A stretch of 64,000 bases of DNA from NCBI GenBank assembly GCA_045862995.1, contig BTVX01000005.1:62001-126000 (forward strand). The letters are read 5' to 3'. The position numbers and the translations under genes were made by a program. Of this stretch, positions 27,310-36,301 are shown one piece after another (the first letter of the stretch is position 1; each line of letters starts with the position of its first letter). Below the pieces are notes generated by a model, which was given only the letters and a program-made list of their open reading frames with translations, had not been told where the DNA came from and ran no database searches. The DNA is from UBA2387 sp019454665 (GTDB taxonomy: Bacteria > Armatimonadota > Fimbriimonadia > Fimbriimonadales > Fimbriimonadaceae).

Positions 27310-28350
27310 ATGCCGGTGACCTTACGACAAGTAGCGAAGCGAGCAGGAGTCTCTCCAATGGCGGCGAGCAAAGTCCTCAACGGGCGGGGCGAAAACGTGC
27401 GCGTCGGCCCCGAGGCCGCCGAGGCCATACGCCGCGCGGCGGAAGAACTGGGCTACCGACCCAACGTCATCGCCCAGAGTCTCCGCGGCATGAAAACCGA
27501 CACGATCGGCGTCCTCTTCGAGCACTTCGTCGCCGGCCACGGGATGCCGGACTACACCTCGCTCCTCCTGGAGGGCATTCTGCAAACGGCGTTCGACCGG
27601 GGCTACAGCGTCACCGTCTGCCCCCAAATGTCCCGCAGCGAGGACCCCAGGCAAATCGACAACGGCCGGTTCGACGGCGTCGTGTGGTGCAAGGTGGTCA
27701 GCGACCCCAAAGTCATCGCCGCGCTCGCCGACCTTCACATCCCCGCCGTCGCCCTGAACACGCCCCCGCCCCATGAAAAGGGCACGGTCAGCTATGTGTC
27801 CTGCGACAACGAAGGCGGCATCCGCCAAGCCGTGGAATACCTCGCCGGCATGGGTCACAAGAGGATCGGCTTCGTGTACGAACGGTCGTGCATGGACGTG
27901 CTCGAAACCCGGGTGCGCATGCAAGGCCTGGTCGAAACCTGCAAAGAACTCGAACTCGAAACGCACCCGACCGACCTCCTAGGGTGGGGGGACTTCGCCG
28001 AGGAGTTCGCCGAATGGTGGGCGGCCGGCCCCGACATCACGGCCCTCGTTTGTCGCTCCGACCGCATCGCCGGCGGCATCCTGGAGCGGGCCCAGAGGAT
28101 CGGCGTCAATGTTCCCTACGACTTGTCCATCGTCGGATTCGACTCGTCGCAGTATTGCGAACTGACCAAGCCCCGGCTGACGGCGGTGTATCAGCCCGTC
28201 GAACAAATGGCCGCCCGCGCGACCCAACTGCTGATTGACCGCATCCAGAACCCCACCCAAGAAACGGTTTCCATCGTCTACCCGTGTGGACTCGACATAC
28301 GAGACACGACGGCTCCCCCGCTATCTCAACGAAGAGGCATCATCCTATGA
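27310..28350 (+). CDS. LacI family transcriptional regulator
   Basis: A 346-residue repressor. The helix-turn-helix and hinge lie at about 4-60 (TLRQVAKRAGVSPMAASKVLNG, then LGYRPNVIAQSLR). The periplasmic-binding-protein-like sensor domain follows (TIGVLFEHF to the end), so it probably binds a sugar. Its stop codon overlaps the ATG of the pseudopilin gene (ATGA), tying regulator and pseudopilin to one transcript. A candidate operator lies in its own promoter. The regulated sugar genes are not obvious in the window; beta-mannosidase lies 9 kb away. Confidence 0.92.
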   Translation: MPVTLRQVAKRAGVSPMAASKVLNGRGENVRVGPEAAEAIRRAAEELGYRPNVIAQSLRGMKTDTIGVLFEHFVAGHGMPDYTSLLLEGILQTAFDRGYSVTVCPQMSRSEDPRQIDNGRFDGVVWCKVVSDPKVIAALADLHIPAVALNTPPPHEKGTVSYVSCDNEGGIRQAVEYLAGMGHKRIGFVYERSCMDVLETRVRMQGLVETCKELELETHPTDLLGWGDFAEEFAEWWAAGPDITALVCRSDRIAGGILERAQRIGVNVPYDLSIVGFDSSQYCELTKPRLTAVYQPVEQMAARATQLLIDRIQNPTQETVSIVYPCGLDIRDTTAPPLSQRRGIIL

Positions 28351-29204
28351 AGAACAACCGAGCGTTCACTCTCATCGAACTGCTGGTCGTCATCGCGATC
28401 ATCGCGATCCTGGCGGCCATGCTCTTCCCCGTCTATGCTCAAGCGAAAAACGCCGCCAAGAAGACGAGCGCGCTGAGCCAAGTCAAGCAAATGGGTCTTG
28501 GAGTCAAGATCTACCAAGGCGATTACGACGACGGCTACCCGATCGGCTCCGGCGCATGCTGGTGGCAACCGATTGACGGCGGCTGGACCTTCGGCGTCAT
28601 GCCCTACCTGAAGAGCGTGGACATTCTGCGCAACTCGGGCGACCCCAAGAGCACGGCCCTGTGGCCCGCGTGGATGGTCGGCATTGACGGCGCCATCAAC
28701 ATCTCCTACGCGGCCAACGGCTACATGAAGTGGGACGGCGCGGGCTGGGGCATGTACGGCGTCATGGGTATGGACCAGAAGAACACCCAGATCCGTCCCG
28801 ACGGCACGACCTGCAGCGGCTGGATGAGCAAGGGCGTGGCCACCGAGAGCGAGATCAACTCGATCGCCAAGACGATCATGTTCACCGAGCGCTACGGCAG
28901 CTACCCGATCTTCGGCCCGTCCAACTTCTTCACCGGTGTCAACTGGTGGGACGGCGTCGGCGTGGGCTGCTGGATCCCCGACCCGCGACGCGACGGAACC
29001 CCCTACGTCGTCAACGAGTGGGGCGGTCGAACCGGCGTCTGGGTGCGCGACAACCGGCTCGGCGGCATGAACGCCGACTGGAGCGGCGCCTCGGTCATCG
29101 CGTTCACCGACGGTCACGCCGGTGCGATGAAGCCCTTGGCCACCAACCCCGATCCCGACAACCAGCCGAACCGGAACATGTGGGACATCCAGTCTCAGCA
29201 CTAA
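28347..29204 (+). CDS. pseudopilin with prepilin-type N-terminal methylation domain
   Basis: A 285-residue protein. The prepilin leader MKNNRA precedes the cleavage point before FTLIELLVV, with Ala rather than Gly at -1. A hydrophobic helix then leads into LFPVYAQAKNAAKK. The C-terminal domain ends with the FTDGHAGAMKP motif common in the large family of such proteins in Planctomycetes and Armatimonadota. It is exported and anchored by the N-terminal helix; the function of these many paralogs is unknown. I chose the ATG overlapping the lacI stop, preceded by AGAGG. Confidence 0.88.
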   Translation: MKNNRAFTLIELLVVIAIIAILAAMLFPVYAQAKNAAKKTSALSQVKQMGLGVKIYQGDYDDGYPIGSGACWWQPIDGGWTFGVMPYLKSVDILRNSGDPKSTALWPAWMVGIDGAINISYAANGYMKWDGAGWGMYGVMGMDQKNTQIRPDGTTCSGWMSKGVATESEINSIAKTIMFTERYGSYPIFGPSNFFTGVNWWDGVGVGCWIPDPRRDGTPYVVNEWGGRTGVWVRDNRLGGMNADWSGASVIAFTDGHAGAMKPLATNPDPDNQPNRNMWDIQSQH

Positions 29205-29227
29205 GGCTCAGGCTCACCTCTCTCGTT

Positions 29228-29257
29228 GGGCGTCCGGTCCGAAAGGACCGGGCGCCC
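29228..29257 (+). promoter_or_regulatory. stable mRNA hairpin between pseudopilin and lipoprotein genes
   Basis: CCGGTCC-gaaa-GGACCGG is a perfect 7-bp stem with a GNRA loop, extended by GGGCG/CGCCC around a one-base bulge. No T-run follows, so it is more likely an mRNA-stabilising or processing hairpin than a full terminator. Confidence 0.5.
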
Positions 29258-29280
29258 GACATGGCGAAACGGAACACACC

Positions 29281-29538
29281 ATGAAGCTCACGTCTGCACT
29301 GTTGTTGCTCGCGCTCGCTATCGGCGCCCTGGTGGGTTGCTCGAACGAGTCCGAAGGAACGCTTTCCAAGCAAGAAGTCGAAAGCCTGAAGAACCCTCAG
29401 AAGGAAATGCCCAAAGAGGCGTTCGAGGCGATGCAAAACGCCGGCCGCAACCGCCCAAACCAAGTGGAAGGCGACTTGGACGGCGACGGCGTCCCCGACA
29501 ACCGGGGCGAGAAGGCCGCGCCTCCCCCCGGAGGCTAG
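29281..29538 (+). CDS. small lipoprotein
   Basis: An 85-residue lipoprotein. The signal MKLTSALLLLALAIGALVGC ends in the lipobox LVGC, so the mature protein starts at Cys20 and is lipid-anchored. The rest is hydrophilic, with an acidic calcium-loop-like segment DLDGDGVPDN near the end and a Pro/Gly tail. Function unknown. It is the third gene after lacI and the pseudopilin and is followed by a strong terminator, so the three probably make one transcription unit. Confidence 0.8.
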   Translation: MKLTSALLLLALAIGALVGCSNESEGTLSKQEVESLKNPQKEMPKEAFEAMQNAGRNRPNQVEGDLDGDGVPDNRGEKAAPPPGG

Positions 29539-29558
29539 CTCGACTCCGATCAGGTCTT

Positions 29559-29596
29559 ACGGGTCCGACGGTCTAACGACCGCCGGACCCGTTTCC
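29559..29596. terminator. strong terminator between convergent genes
   Basis: ACGGGTCCG...CGGTC pairs with GACCG...CGGACCCGT (29559-29592), interrupted by one mismatch, with the loop taac. TTTCC-GTT follows on the plus strand. The stop codon of the convergent aldo/keto reductase gene is next to it, so it may serve both directions. Confidence 0.75.
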
Positions 29597-29598
29597 GT

Positions 29599-30582
29599 TC
29601 ACCAGGCGTAGTGCTCGGGCGCGGTCTTGAAACCTGGGAAGATGGCGTCCACCTTGGCGTGAAGTTCGTCGTCGAACCGAATGGCCAACGCGCGCAGCGA
29701 ACCCTCCAACTGCTCCATCGTTCGCGGGCCGATGATCGGCGCGGTGACGAACGGCTTCGAAAGCGTCCACGCCAGGGCCAGGTCGGCAGGCTTCTCGCCC
29801 ACGGACTCGGCCAGGTTCTCCCATGCCTCCAGTTGCGCGGCCTTCTCGTCAATGAGGCCCTTGGTCCAATCGCCGTAGCGCCTCACCCCGTCCTGCTTCT
29901 TGCGGACTCCCGCCAAGAGGCCACCCGCCAGCGGCGACCAAGGAATCACACCGACGCCGTACGCCTGGCACGCGGGAGCGACCTCCAATTCGATGTCCCG
30001 CTGCATCAGCGAGTACTTCGACTGCTCCGAGACCAAGCCCAGCATGCCGCGCGCTGCGGCCTTCTCGTTGGCCTGAGCGATGTTCCACGCGGCGAAGTTG
30101 GAGCTGCCGAAGTAGAGGACCTTTCCTTGCTGGCGCAACACGCTGAACGCCTCCCACACTTCCTCCCACGGAACCTCGCGGTAGATGTGGTGCATCTGGT
30201 ACAGATCAATGTAGTCGGTCTGGAGCCGTTGGAGCGATGCGTCGCACGCGCGGCGGATGTGGAGCGCCGAGATGTTGCGCGTGTTCGGCCAGTTCTCGAG
30301 CGGGCCGGCCCCCATCGGGTTGTAGAGCTTGGTGGCCAAAACCACTCGTTCTCGGCGCAAGCCGCCCTGCGCGAACCACTCTCCGATGATCTTCTCGGTG
30401 ATGCCTTCGCCGAGCTTCCACCCGTACACGTCGGCCGTGTCGAAGAAGTTGATGCCCAGTTCCAAGGCCCGGTCCATGATCGCGAACGAGTCCTCTTTGG
30501 ACGCGTCCCAACCGAAGTTCATCGTGCCAAGGCAAAGGCGGCTGACAACCAGACCGGAACGACCGAGATGGGTGGTTTCCAT
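29599..30582 (-). CDS. aldo/keto reductase
   Basis: A 327-residue NADPH-dependent (beta/alpha)8 reductase of the tas/YajO-like group. The catalytic tetrad is visible: Asp and Tyr in FFDTADVYG, Lys in VLATKLYNP, His in LYQMHHI. The NADP-binding end has GPRTMEQLEGSLRAL. The substrate is unknown. A TAGAAA hexamer (30589-30594) lies 6 nt before the ATG, suggesting a leaderless transcript, although the DUF-like gene upstream is only 37 nt away and read-through is possible. Confidence 0.9.
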   Translation of the reverse strand: METTHLGRSGLVVSRLCLGTMNFGWDASKEDSFAIMDRALELGINFFDTADVYGWKLGEGITEKIIGEWFAQGGLRRERVVLATKLYNPMGAGPLENWPNTRNISALHIRRACDASLQRLQTDYIDLYQMHHIYREVPWEEVWEAFSVLRQQGKVLYFGSSNFAAWNIAQANEKAAARGMLGLVSEQSKYSLMQRDIELEVAPACQAYGVGVIPWSPLAGGLLAGVRKKQDGVRRYGDWTKGLIDEKAAQLEAWENLAESVGEKPADLALAWTLSKPFVTAPIIGPRTMEQLEGSLRALAIRFDDELHAKVDAIFPGFKTAPEHYAW

Positions 30583-30619
30583 GCCCCGTTTCTACCCGAC
30601 CCGCCAGGGCCCCGTTGGG

Positions 30620-31039
30620 TCAGGAGGGATGGCTCTCGGAAGGACCCGCGACCACGACCACGGGTAGCCGCTCCTCGCCGATCTTGGCGTCGTTGTAGAT
30701 CAGGTCGAGCCGGTAGATGCCTTGCCGCTCGATGCGCAAACCCGGGATCGGGAACGGAAACTGCACACGCGAGAATCCGTGGTGCGTGCTGTGCGGCACC
30801 TGCCCCTGAGCGTTGATGCGAAACAGCTCTCGACCGTCCTCGTCCATCAGCAGGCACAAAAGGTCCATCTTCCGGCCGGCCTCGCTCGGGTCGAACTCCA
30901 TCTCGACGCACAAAAAGAACGGCGGGTGGTCAATCGGCACCTGATTGATCCGGATGTCGTCGAACAAGCCCACCAACGTGCGACGACCATTCATGAGCTG
31001 GCAGGTGTATTCGCAGAACTTGCAGTACAACACTCGCAT
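30620..31039 (-). CDS. conserved-looking hypothetical protein
   Basis: A 139-residue soluble protein, mostly beta-strands by appearance. It begins MRVLYCKFCEYT, continues with a GLFDDIRINQVPIDHPPFFLCVEMEF block and ends with a RLDLIYNDAKIGEERLPVVVV strand pair. This layout resembles small uncharacterised proteins in which the N-terminal Cys-containing strand is followed by a sandwich domain, but I cannot assign a family. The start at 31039 fits a TACAAT hexamer (31051-31056) 11 nt upstream. It is divergent from the SARP-like ATPase gene. Confidence 0.65.
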   Translation of the reverse strand: MRVLYCKFCEYTCQLMNGRRTLVGLFDDIRINQVPIDHPPFFLCVEMEFDPSEAGRKMDLLCLLMDEDGRELFRINAQGQVPHSTHHGFSRVQFPFPIPGLRIERQGIYRLDLIYNDAKIGEERLPVVVVAGPSESHPS

Positions 31040-31114
31040 GGACTGCGTGCATTGTAGTCGTTCCCAACCCACCGGCGGCATCGCTCATGGGACCCGCCAT
31101 GCTAGACTGGGGTT

Positions 31115-32923
31115 GTGGGTCGCCAGCGCCCCACGGGACCTTACGGTGGAGTTCGAGCCATAACGACCCGAGAGTTGCAAGATCGCCTGACGATCACGTT
31201 GTTTGGCGGGTTGCTTGTCCGCCGTGGGGACGACTCCCCGAAATTCCGCTCCCGATCGGTCGAGAGGATGTTGTCGCGCTTGGCGCTTCGCCTCGGACGA
31301 AAGGTCCCCAAAAGCGAACTCGCCGATCTGCTTTGGCCCGACAGCGACGGCGATCGGCAAGCCCAGAACCTCCGGCGCGCGATCTCCGACCTGCGTCAGG
31401 CGCTCGACCCCAGCATGCCGGACGCCTGGCTGCAAAGCGACCCCGCCCATCTTTGGCTGTCGGAAGACCGGGTGGACCTCGACATTGCCCGGTTCCGACA
31501 GCTCGTCGCCTCGCGCCTCGACGATGTGGACGCCGAGTCCGCCCTCGAAGAAGCGATCACCCTCTATGTCGGACCCCTCCTCGCCGACGACGACGACCCC
31601 TCGCTCGGCGTTCACCGCCTCGAACTCGAGGAGTTGTTCGCCCAAGCCGTGGACCGTCTGATCTCCCGCCTGCTCAGCAGCGAACGGCACGACGAAGCCC
31701 TGCGCCTCGGGCGACACGCCGTCACCGTGGCCCCCTTGCGCGAAGACGTCCACGTCGCCCTCATTCGCGCCTACGCGTCGGCGGGCCTCCACGCGGAAGC
31801 CATCCGGCAATACGAGGAGTTGGAGACTCTGCTGGACGAGCACTTTGGGGAAGCGCCATCCCAGCGCAGCCTGGACGCCCTGGGCCAAAAACGACCCAAG
31901 ACCGCGCTCAGCCCCCACGCCGCGGCACCGATGCTCCCGACGCCGCTAGGCTCAGGTTTCTACGTGGAACGCGAAAGCGATCGGCTCATGCGTCATGCGC
32001 TGGCCGCGGGCGAAAGCACGATCCTCATCCATGGTCCCCGGCAGGTGGGCAAGACATCCCTCCTGGCAAGTGCCCTCAACCAGGCCCGCAGCGCCGAAAC
32101 AAGGGCCGTGGTCACCGACTTTCAGGTCCTGAGCAAATCCCAGCTCGTCGGCGCAGAGGTCTTCTCCAAATGCCTTGCTGCGGGATTCGCCCTGCAACTC
32201 GGCCTCCACTTCGATCCCGACGCCGCTTGGAACCCCTGGCTCGGACCCAATTCGAATCTGGATCTGGCGGTGGCCCATCTGCTTTCGCAGACCGAAGGGA
32301 AGGTGGTATGGGCCATGGACGAAGCGGACCGCCTGTTCGGGACCGACTTCGCCGACGACTTCTACGGCCTGGTGCGCAGTTGGCACAATCGGCGAGCGCT
32401 CGAGCCCGATGGACCGTTTGCGCGGCTGGCCCTCGTCATCGCTTATTCGATCGAAGCCCACCTTTTCATTCAGGACATCCACCAATCCCCGTTCAACGTG
32501 GGCTTGCGGATCCCGATCAAGGACTTCGGGTTGGCCGAGACCGCCGAACTGGCCTCGCGGTATGCGATCAACCTGAACCCCGACGGCCTGTGCAGAGTCC
32601 ACGAGTTGACCGGTGGACAGCCGTTCCTCTCGCGCCGCGCTCTGGAATGTCTCGCCGAAGGGTCGTACTCGTTGGAGTCGCTTTCCCAAACAGCTGCCGA
32701 CGAGGATGGCCCCTTTGGGGACCATCTGCGACGGCTCGGACACCTGATCGAACAGGACGAGGCCAACTGCGGGCAAGTCCTCGAGTTCCTTCGAGGAAAA
32801 CCAATGCAAAACCGCAAGGCGCTCGTCAGGCTCATCGCGGCCGGCGTACTGTGCCGCCATGCCGAGGGAATCCGGTTCAGGGTGCCCTTGTACCGCGAGT
32901 ACCTCCTTCGGCTGCTCGCCTAG
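31115..32923 (+). CDS. BTAD (SARP-like) domain fused to an AAA-type ATPase domain
   Basis: A 602-residue protein. Residues about 20-100 look like an OmpR/SARP-type winged helix (LTITLFGGLLVRRGD through LLWPDSDGDRQAQNLRRAISDLR). Residues about 110-245 form the bacterial transcriptional activation domain, a helical TPR-like array. The second half is an AAA-like ATPase: Walker A GPRQVGKT at 307-314 and Walker B VVWAMDEAD near 400. This is the layout of STAND-type regulators in which ATP state controls a DNA-binding head. The GTG start lies 6 nt after a TAGACT hexamer, so the transcript may be leaderless. It converges on a second AAA-type gene, 7 nt between stops. Confidence 0.75.
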   Translation: MGRQRPTGPYGGVRAITTRELQDRLTITLFGGLLVRRGDDSPKFRSRSVERMLSRLALRLGRKVPKSELADLLWPDSDGDRQAQNLRRAISDLRQALDPSMPDAWLQSDPAHLWLSEDRVDLDIARFRQLVASRLDDVDAESALEEAITLYVGPLLADDDDPSLGVHRLELEELFAQAVDRLISRLLSSERHDEALRLGRHAVTVAPLREDVHVALIRAYASAGLHAEAIRQYEELETLLDEHFGEAPSQRSLDALGQKRPKTALSPHAAAPMLPTPLGSGFYVERESDRLMRHALAAGESTILIHGPRQVGKTSLLASALNQARSAETRAVVTDFQVLSKSQLVGAEVFSKCLAAGFALQLGLHFDPDAAWNPWLGPNSNLDLAVAHLLSQTEGKVVWAMDEADRLFGTDFADDFYGLVRSWHNRRALEPDGPFARLALVIAYSIEAHLFIQDIHQSPFNVGLRIPIKDFGLAETAELASRYAINLNPDGLCRVHELTGGQPFLSRRALECLAEGSYSLESLSQTAADEDGPFGDHLRRLGHLIEQDEANCGQVLEFLRGKPMQNRKALVRLIAAGVLCRHAEGIRFRVPLYREYLLRLLA

Positions 32924-32930
32924 GAGCGGG

Positions 32931-35900
32931 TCACGTGCGCCAGAAACGCACCGAGCCATCGCCCGACACGCTGACCAACGTGGATTCGTCGGGTGCGAAC
33001 TCGGCGTCGAACACGTGCCCCTCGTGGCCGCCGAGCCGTAGAAGCATCCTTCCCCGCTCGATCTCGAAAACACGCACGTCGCCATCGGCGCAACTCGTCG
33101 CAATGCGGCTCCCATCGGCGGACCAACGCGCGGTGGGCACCCAGTTGGGGTGGCTGAGGATCGCCTTGACCTCGCCGGTCTCCACCGTCCAGATGCGAGC
33201 CGTACCGTCGTACGAGGTCGTCGCCAAAAGCTTCGAGTCCGGCGAGAACTCGGCAAACCACGTTCGGGACGCGTGGCCGTCGAGCAGGCGAACCCGAAGA
33301 TCCGCCAAGGCGACCAAAAGGGTGGTTCCGCGAGAATTGCCCACGGCCATCCATCGCCCGTCCGCCGAGAACGCACCCGACCGTACGTGCGTCGAGGGGA
33401 CCGAGTGGTTCCAAACCTCCTTGAGTGTGCCGCCGTCGAGCAGACGCGCACTGCCGCTCAGGTCGCCCACGAGAATCCAACGCCCATCGGCCGATCCCGC
33501 AAGGACCATCGGGGTGGTGAATCGAAGGATCGAAGTCGTCCGAAGGGGACGGCCATCGAGGTCCAGCACCGACAACGAAGACCCCGCGATCGAAACCAAC
33601 TCGGAAGAGCCAAGCGCGGCCACCAGCCGGACGCCCGCCGGTCCGGCAACGTTCGAGACGGTCTGCCCGTTCTTCGGGTCCACCAGCACCAAGCCCCCAT
33701 CGGCCTTGACGAACGCGACTCGACCTCCATCTCGGGTGAACGCGATATGGCTTGGTTGCACTTTGGGACCAAGGCGCAAGCGCGTCACCACCGAGCCCGT
33801 CGGCACATCGAGCAGGGCCCCGGTTCCGTCTCTCGACCACGTGGCTAGCCGCTGCCCATTGGGCGACATCCGCGCCAGCGAGATGGAATCCGCGTGAGCG
33901 GGTACCACGTCGCGGCGACCCGCCCGTTTGAACTTCAGAGCACAGACGGAGCCTCTCAGCCCGTCCACGATCACGCCACGCTCGTCTTCGTCCAACGAGA
34001 ACCGCATGATGGGCTCCAGGGCCCCGGTGAGCACGTCGAGCAACTTCCCCGTCGCCGCCTCCCAGAGCCGTACCGTTCCATCGAGGCTGGCGGTCGCAAA
34101 GCGGGTCCCATCCTTCAACCACAGGGGACCTTGCACCAGGCCCTCGTGCTCGATGCTGGCCAGCGTCGTGTGAGAAGTCAAGTCGAAAACGCGCAGGCGC
34201 TCGTTGACGCTTTGAACCAACAGCCTCTCGTCGTGGCTGAACGAGCCGCCCAATCCAGGAAGCCAACGCCGGTGGTCCCGGTCGTAGGTCGCGAGCTCCT
34301 CAGTCACGCTGAGGCCTCCGACCACGATATAGCGGCTCAAGGGGGAGAGGTTCACGGAGAAGACCGGAACCGGTGTGGCCACGATCTCCGACGCTCCAGT
34401 GGCCAAGTCCTTGACTTCGATCGAGCGCGAGTTGATCACGCCCGACGCCAGGGTGCGGCCGTCCAGGGACAGCGCGACGGACCGGTCGTCGGGTTGGTCG
34501 AGAACGACTTTCACCTGATCCAGGCGCCTCTCGAGCGGGCCACGACCCCGAGACTGCAGCAGCCAGAAGCCGGCCGAGCTGATGCGCCGGATGTCGCCCC
34601 TGAGCCGCCCGATCGTCACCCCGTCGCGACGAACCTCCTCGCCGACACACTCGATGAGCGCTCCGCCCTCCTTCCATGTGCCGCGGACCGTCGCTTCCGT
34701 GTCTTGCGAAGCGGGTGTCCTAATCACCTCGGCGCCTTGGAGCAGCCGATGCAGATAGCGCCACTCCCATCCTCGCTCGGGGTACTCCTTGACCGATTCG
34801 ATCGCTTCCCTGGCACGAAGGACCGAACCCGACCCCACATACTCGGACGCCAACATCATCGCCGATTCGTAGTTCGCGCGTTCCAGATCGGCGTTCAGCG
34901 CTCTAGCGACCAACAGCGCTTGATCGCGCTGCTGGGTCAACCCGACCAGGTAGGCCGTAGCGGACGAAAGGACGACGATGATGCCCAACGAGATCGAACC
35001 GAGCTTGAGCGACGCACGCCGGGCCGCCTCCTTCTGGCGTCTCGCTTCCGACCCGGGCAAGTTCGCCTCGATCCAGCGTCTATCGAGCAGGCGGGCGTAC
35101 AGCCGATTCCGCAACACAAGGCGACCTTTCACCTCGTTCGCCACGCCCGAAAGCACCAGAATCGAGGCGAGCAACGCATCGTGCTGGCGCACCTCCGTTG
35201 GCCCGCGTTGGAGCAAACGCAACAAGTCCAACACCCGGCTACGCGCCTCTTCGTCCGGCACGTCGGGCAACGAAGCCGAAAGCAACCTGCGTTCGACGTC
35301 GGCGAGGTTGGGTTCGGTCTGGCGCGCGTCGTCCGTCAACAAGAGGCGCTCGATCAGCCCGTGAACGTCGTGCGCCGTCTTGACATCGGGCGACTCGGCG
35401 ACCCACGAACCAACGAGCTGGGTCAGATACGGATGACCCGACACCCAGTGAAAGATGGCGTCCTGGAGCGCCGCGCCGTTGCGACCGTGAGTCGAGAGAC
35501 CAGCCTCGTAGGCCTTGAGTTCGTCGCGAGAGAAGTCGGCCAAGCGTAACGACCGGCCGACGTTGAACGGCGTCAAGTCCTCGTTCCGAATGAGCTGGCT
35601 CGGCGCAGCGACACCCGCCAGACAAAACGTCAACCGCCTGAACCGGTCGTCGCTGGAGCGGCGGTTGTAGCACTCCCGGATGCCAGCGAAGAACTCGTCC
35701 ACATCGAACGCCAAGGACTGGACGAAGTCAATCTCGTCAACAAACACGACGACTGGCCCGGTCACGCGCTCAAGCACCACGTTCTCCAGCGCATCGAACC
35801 AGCGAGCCATCGGCCCCAACGCGGAGAACTGCGACCAGTGCGCAAACAACTCCGCGGTCAGGCCGAGTTCTTGGCCCAGCGCATGGAGCAACCCCGCGTA

Positions 35901-36161
35901 CCATTGCTCGGGCGTTAGGTTCGATCCGATGCGCTGCAAATCCACGCGGGCCGTCCGCACACCGTCGGCCTTCAGGGTCTCGGATGCCCTCGCGATGAGC
36001 GACGACTTCCCCTTCTGCCGCGCATCCAGGACGAACACGTACTCGCCATCGGCGAGCGCGGCGACCATGTCGCGATCGGCTTGCCGGTTGACGTAGCTCG
36101 GTGTGCCGGGGGGAAGCGTGCCGCCCGGTCGGAAGAACCTATCGGTCATCTGAATCATCAT
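32931..36161 (-). CDS. AAA-type ATPase, membrane helix and WD40 propeller (STAND-like)
   Basis: A 1076-residue protein. Residues about 10-340 are an AAA-like domain of the type found in WD40-linked proteins; its P-loop DARQKGKSS (46-54) lacks the usual first Gly, while Walker B VVVFVDEID (137-145) is intact. A transmembrane helix is at about 388-410, followed by a coiled segment and then about 600 residues of WD40-like repeats (for example GSRIATSCADGDVRVF and STLVSVSGDGSVRFW) forming one or two propellers. By analogy such proteins sense a signal with the propeller and act through the ATPase. It converges with the BTAD-ATPase gene, which has a related ATPase domain. The first Met pair follows GGGGGAT. 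Confidence 0.8.
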   Translation of the reverse strand: MMIQMTDRFFRPGGTLPPGTPSYVNRQADRDMVAALADGEYVFVLDARQKGKSSLIARASETLKADGVRTARVDLQRIGSNLTPEQWYAGLLHALGQELGLTAELFAHWSQFSALGPMARWFDALENVVLERVTGPVVVFVDEIDFVQSLAFDVDEFFAGIRECYNRRSSDDRFRRLTFCLAGVAAPSQLIRNEDLTPFNVGRSLRLADFSRDELKAYEAGLSTHGRNGAALQDAIFHWVSGHPYLTQLVGSWVAESPDVKTAHDVHGLIERLLLTDDARQTEPNLADVERRLLSASLPDVPDEEARSRVLDLLRLLQRGPTEVRQHDALLASILVLSGVANEVKGRLVLRNRLYARLLDRRWIEANLPGSEARRQKEAARRASLKLGSISLGIIVVLSSATAYLVGLTQQRDQALLVARALNADLERANYESAMMLASEYVGSGSVLRAREAIESVKEYPERGWEWRYLHRLLQGAEVIRTPASQDTEATVRGTWKEGGALIECVGEEVRRDGVTIGRLRGDIRRISSAGFWLLQSRGRGPLERRLDQVKVVLDQPDDRSVALSLDGRTLASGVINSRSIEVKDLATGASEIVATPVPVFSVNLSPLSRYIVVGGLSVTEELATYDRDHRRWLPGLGGSFSHDERLLVQSVNERLRVFDLTSHTTLASIEHEGLVQGPLWLKDGTRFATASLDGTVRLWEAATGKLLDVLTGALEPIMRFSLDEDERGVIVDGLRGSVCALKFKRAGRRDVVPAHADSISLARMSPNGQRLATWSRDGTGALLDVPTGSVVTRLRLGPKVQPSHIAFTRDGGRVAFVKADGGLVLVDPKNGQTVSNVAGPAGVRLVAALGSSELVSIAGSSLSVLDLDGRPLRTTSILRFTTPMVLAGSADGRWILVGDLSGSARLLDGGTLKEVWNHSVPSTHVRSGAFSADGRWMAVGNSRGTTLLVALADLRVRLLDGHASRTWFAEFSPDSKLLATTSYDGTARIWTVETGEVKAILSHPNWVPTARWSADGSRIATSCADGDVRVFEIERGRMLLRLGGHEGHVFDAEFAPDESTLVSVSGDGSVRFWRT

Positions 36162-36301
36162 ATCCCCCGCACGGTGACGGAAACGTGAAGGGATTTCCGC
36201 TCAAACGCGACACTTCGTCACACTTGGGTCACACCTCGGATGCGGCATACAACATCAGGGCGAACCTGCGGCCGCAACCGATGCCAAGGCATGCGCCAAG
36301 T

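Noticed and set aside
33894..35549. A 551-residue open frame on the plus strand
   Set aside because: Antisense to the WD40 ATPase gene and without recognisable protein features.
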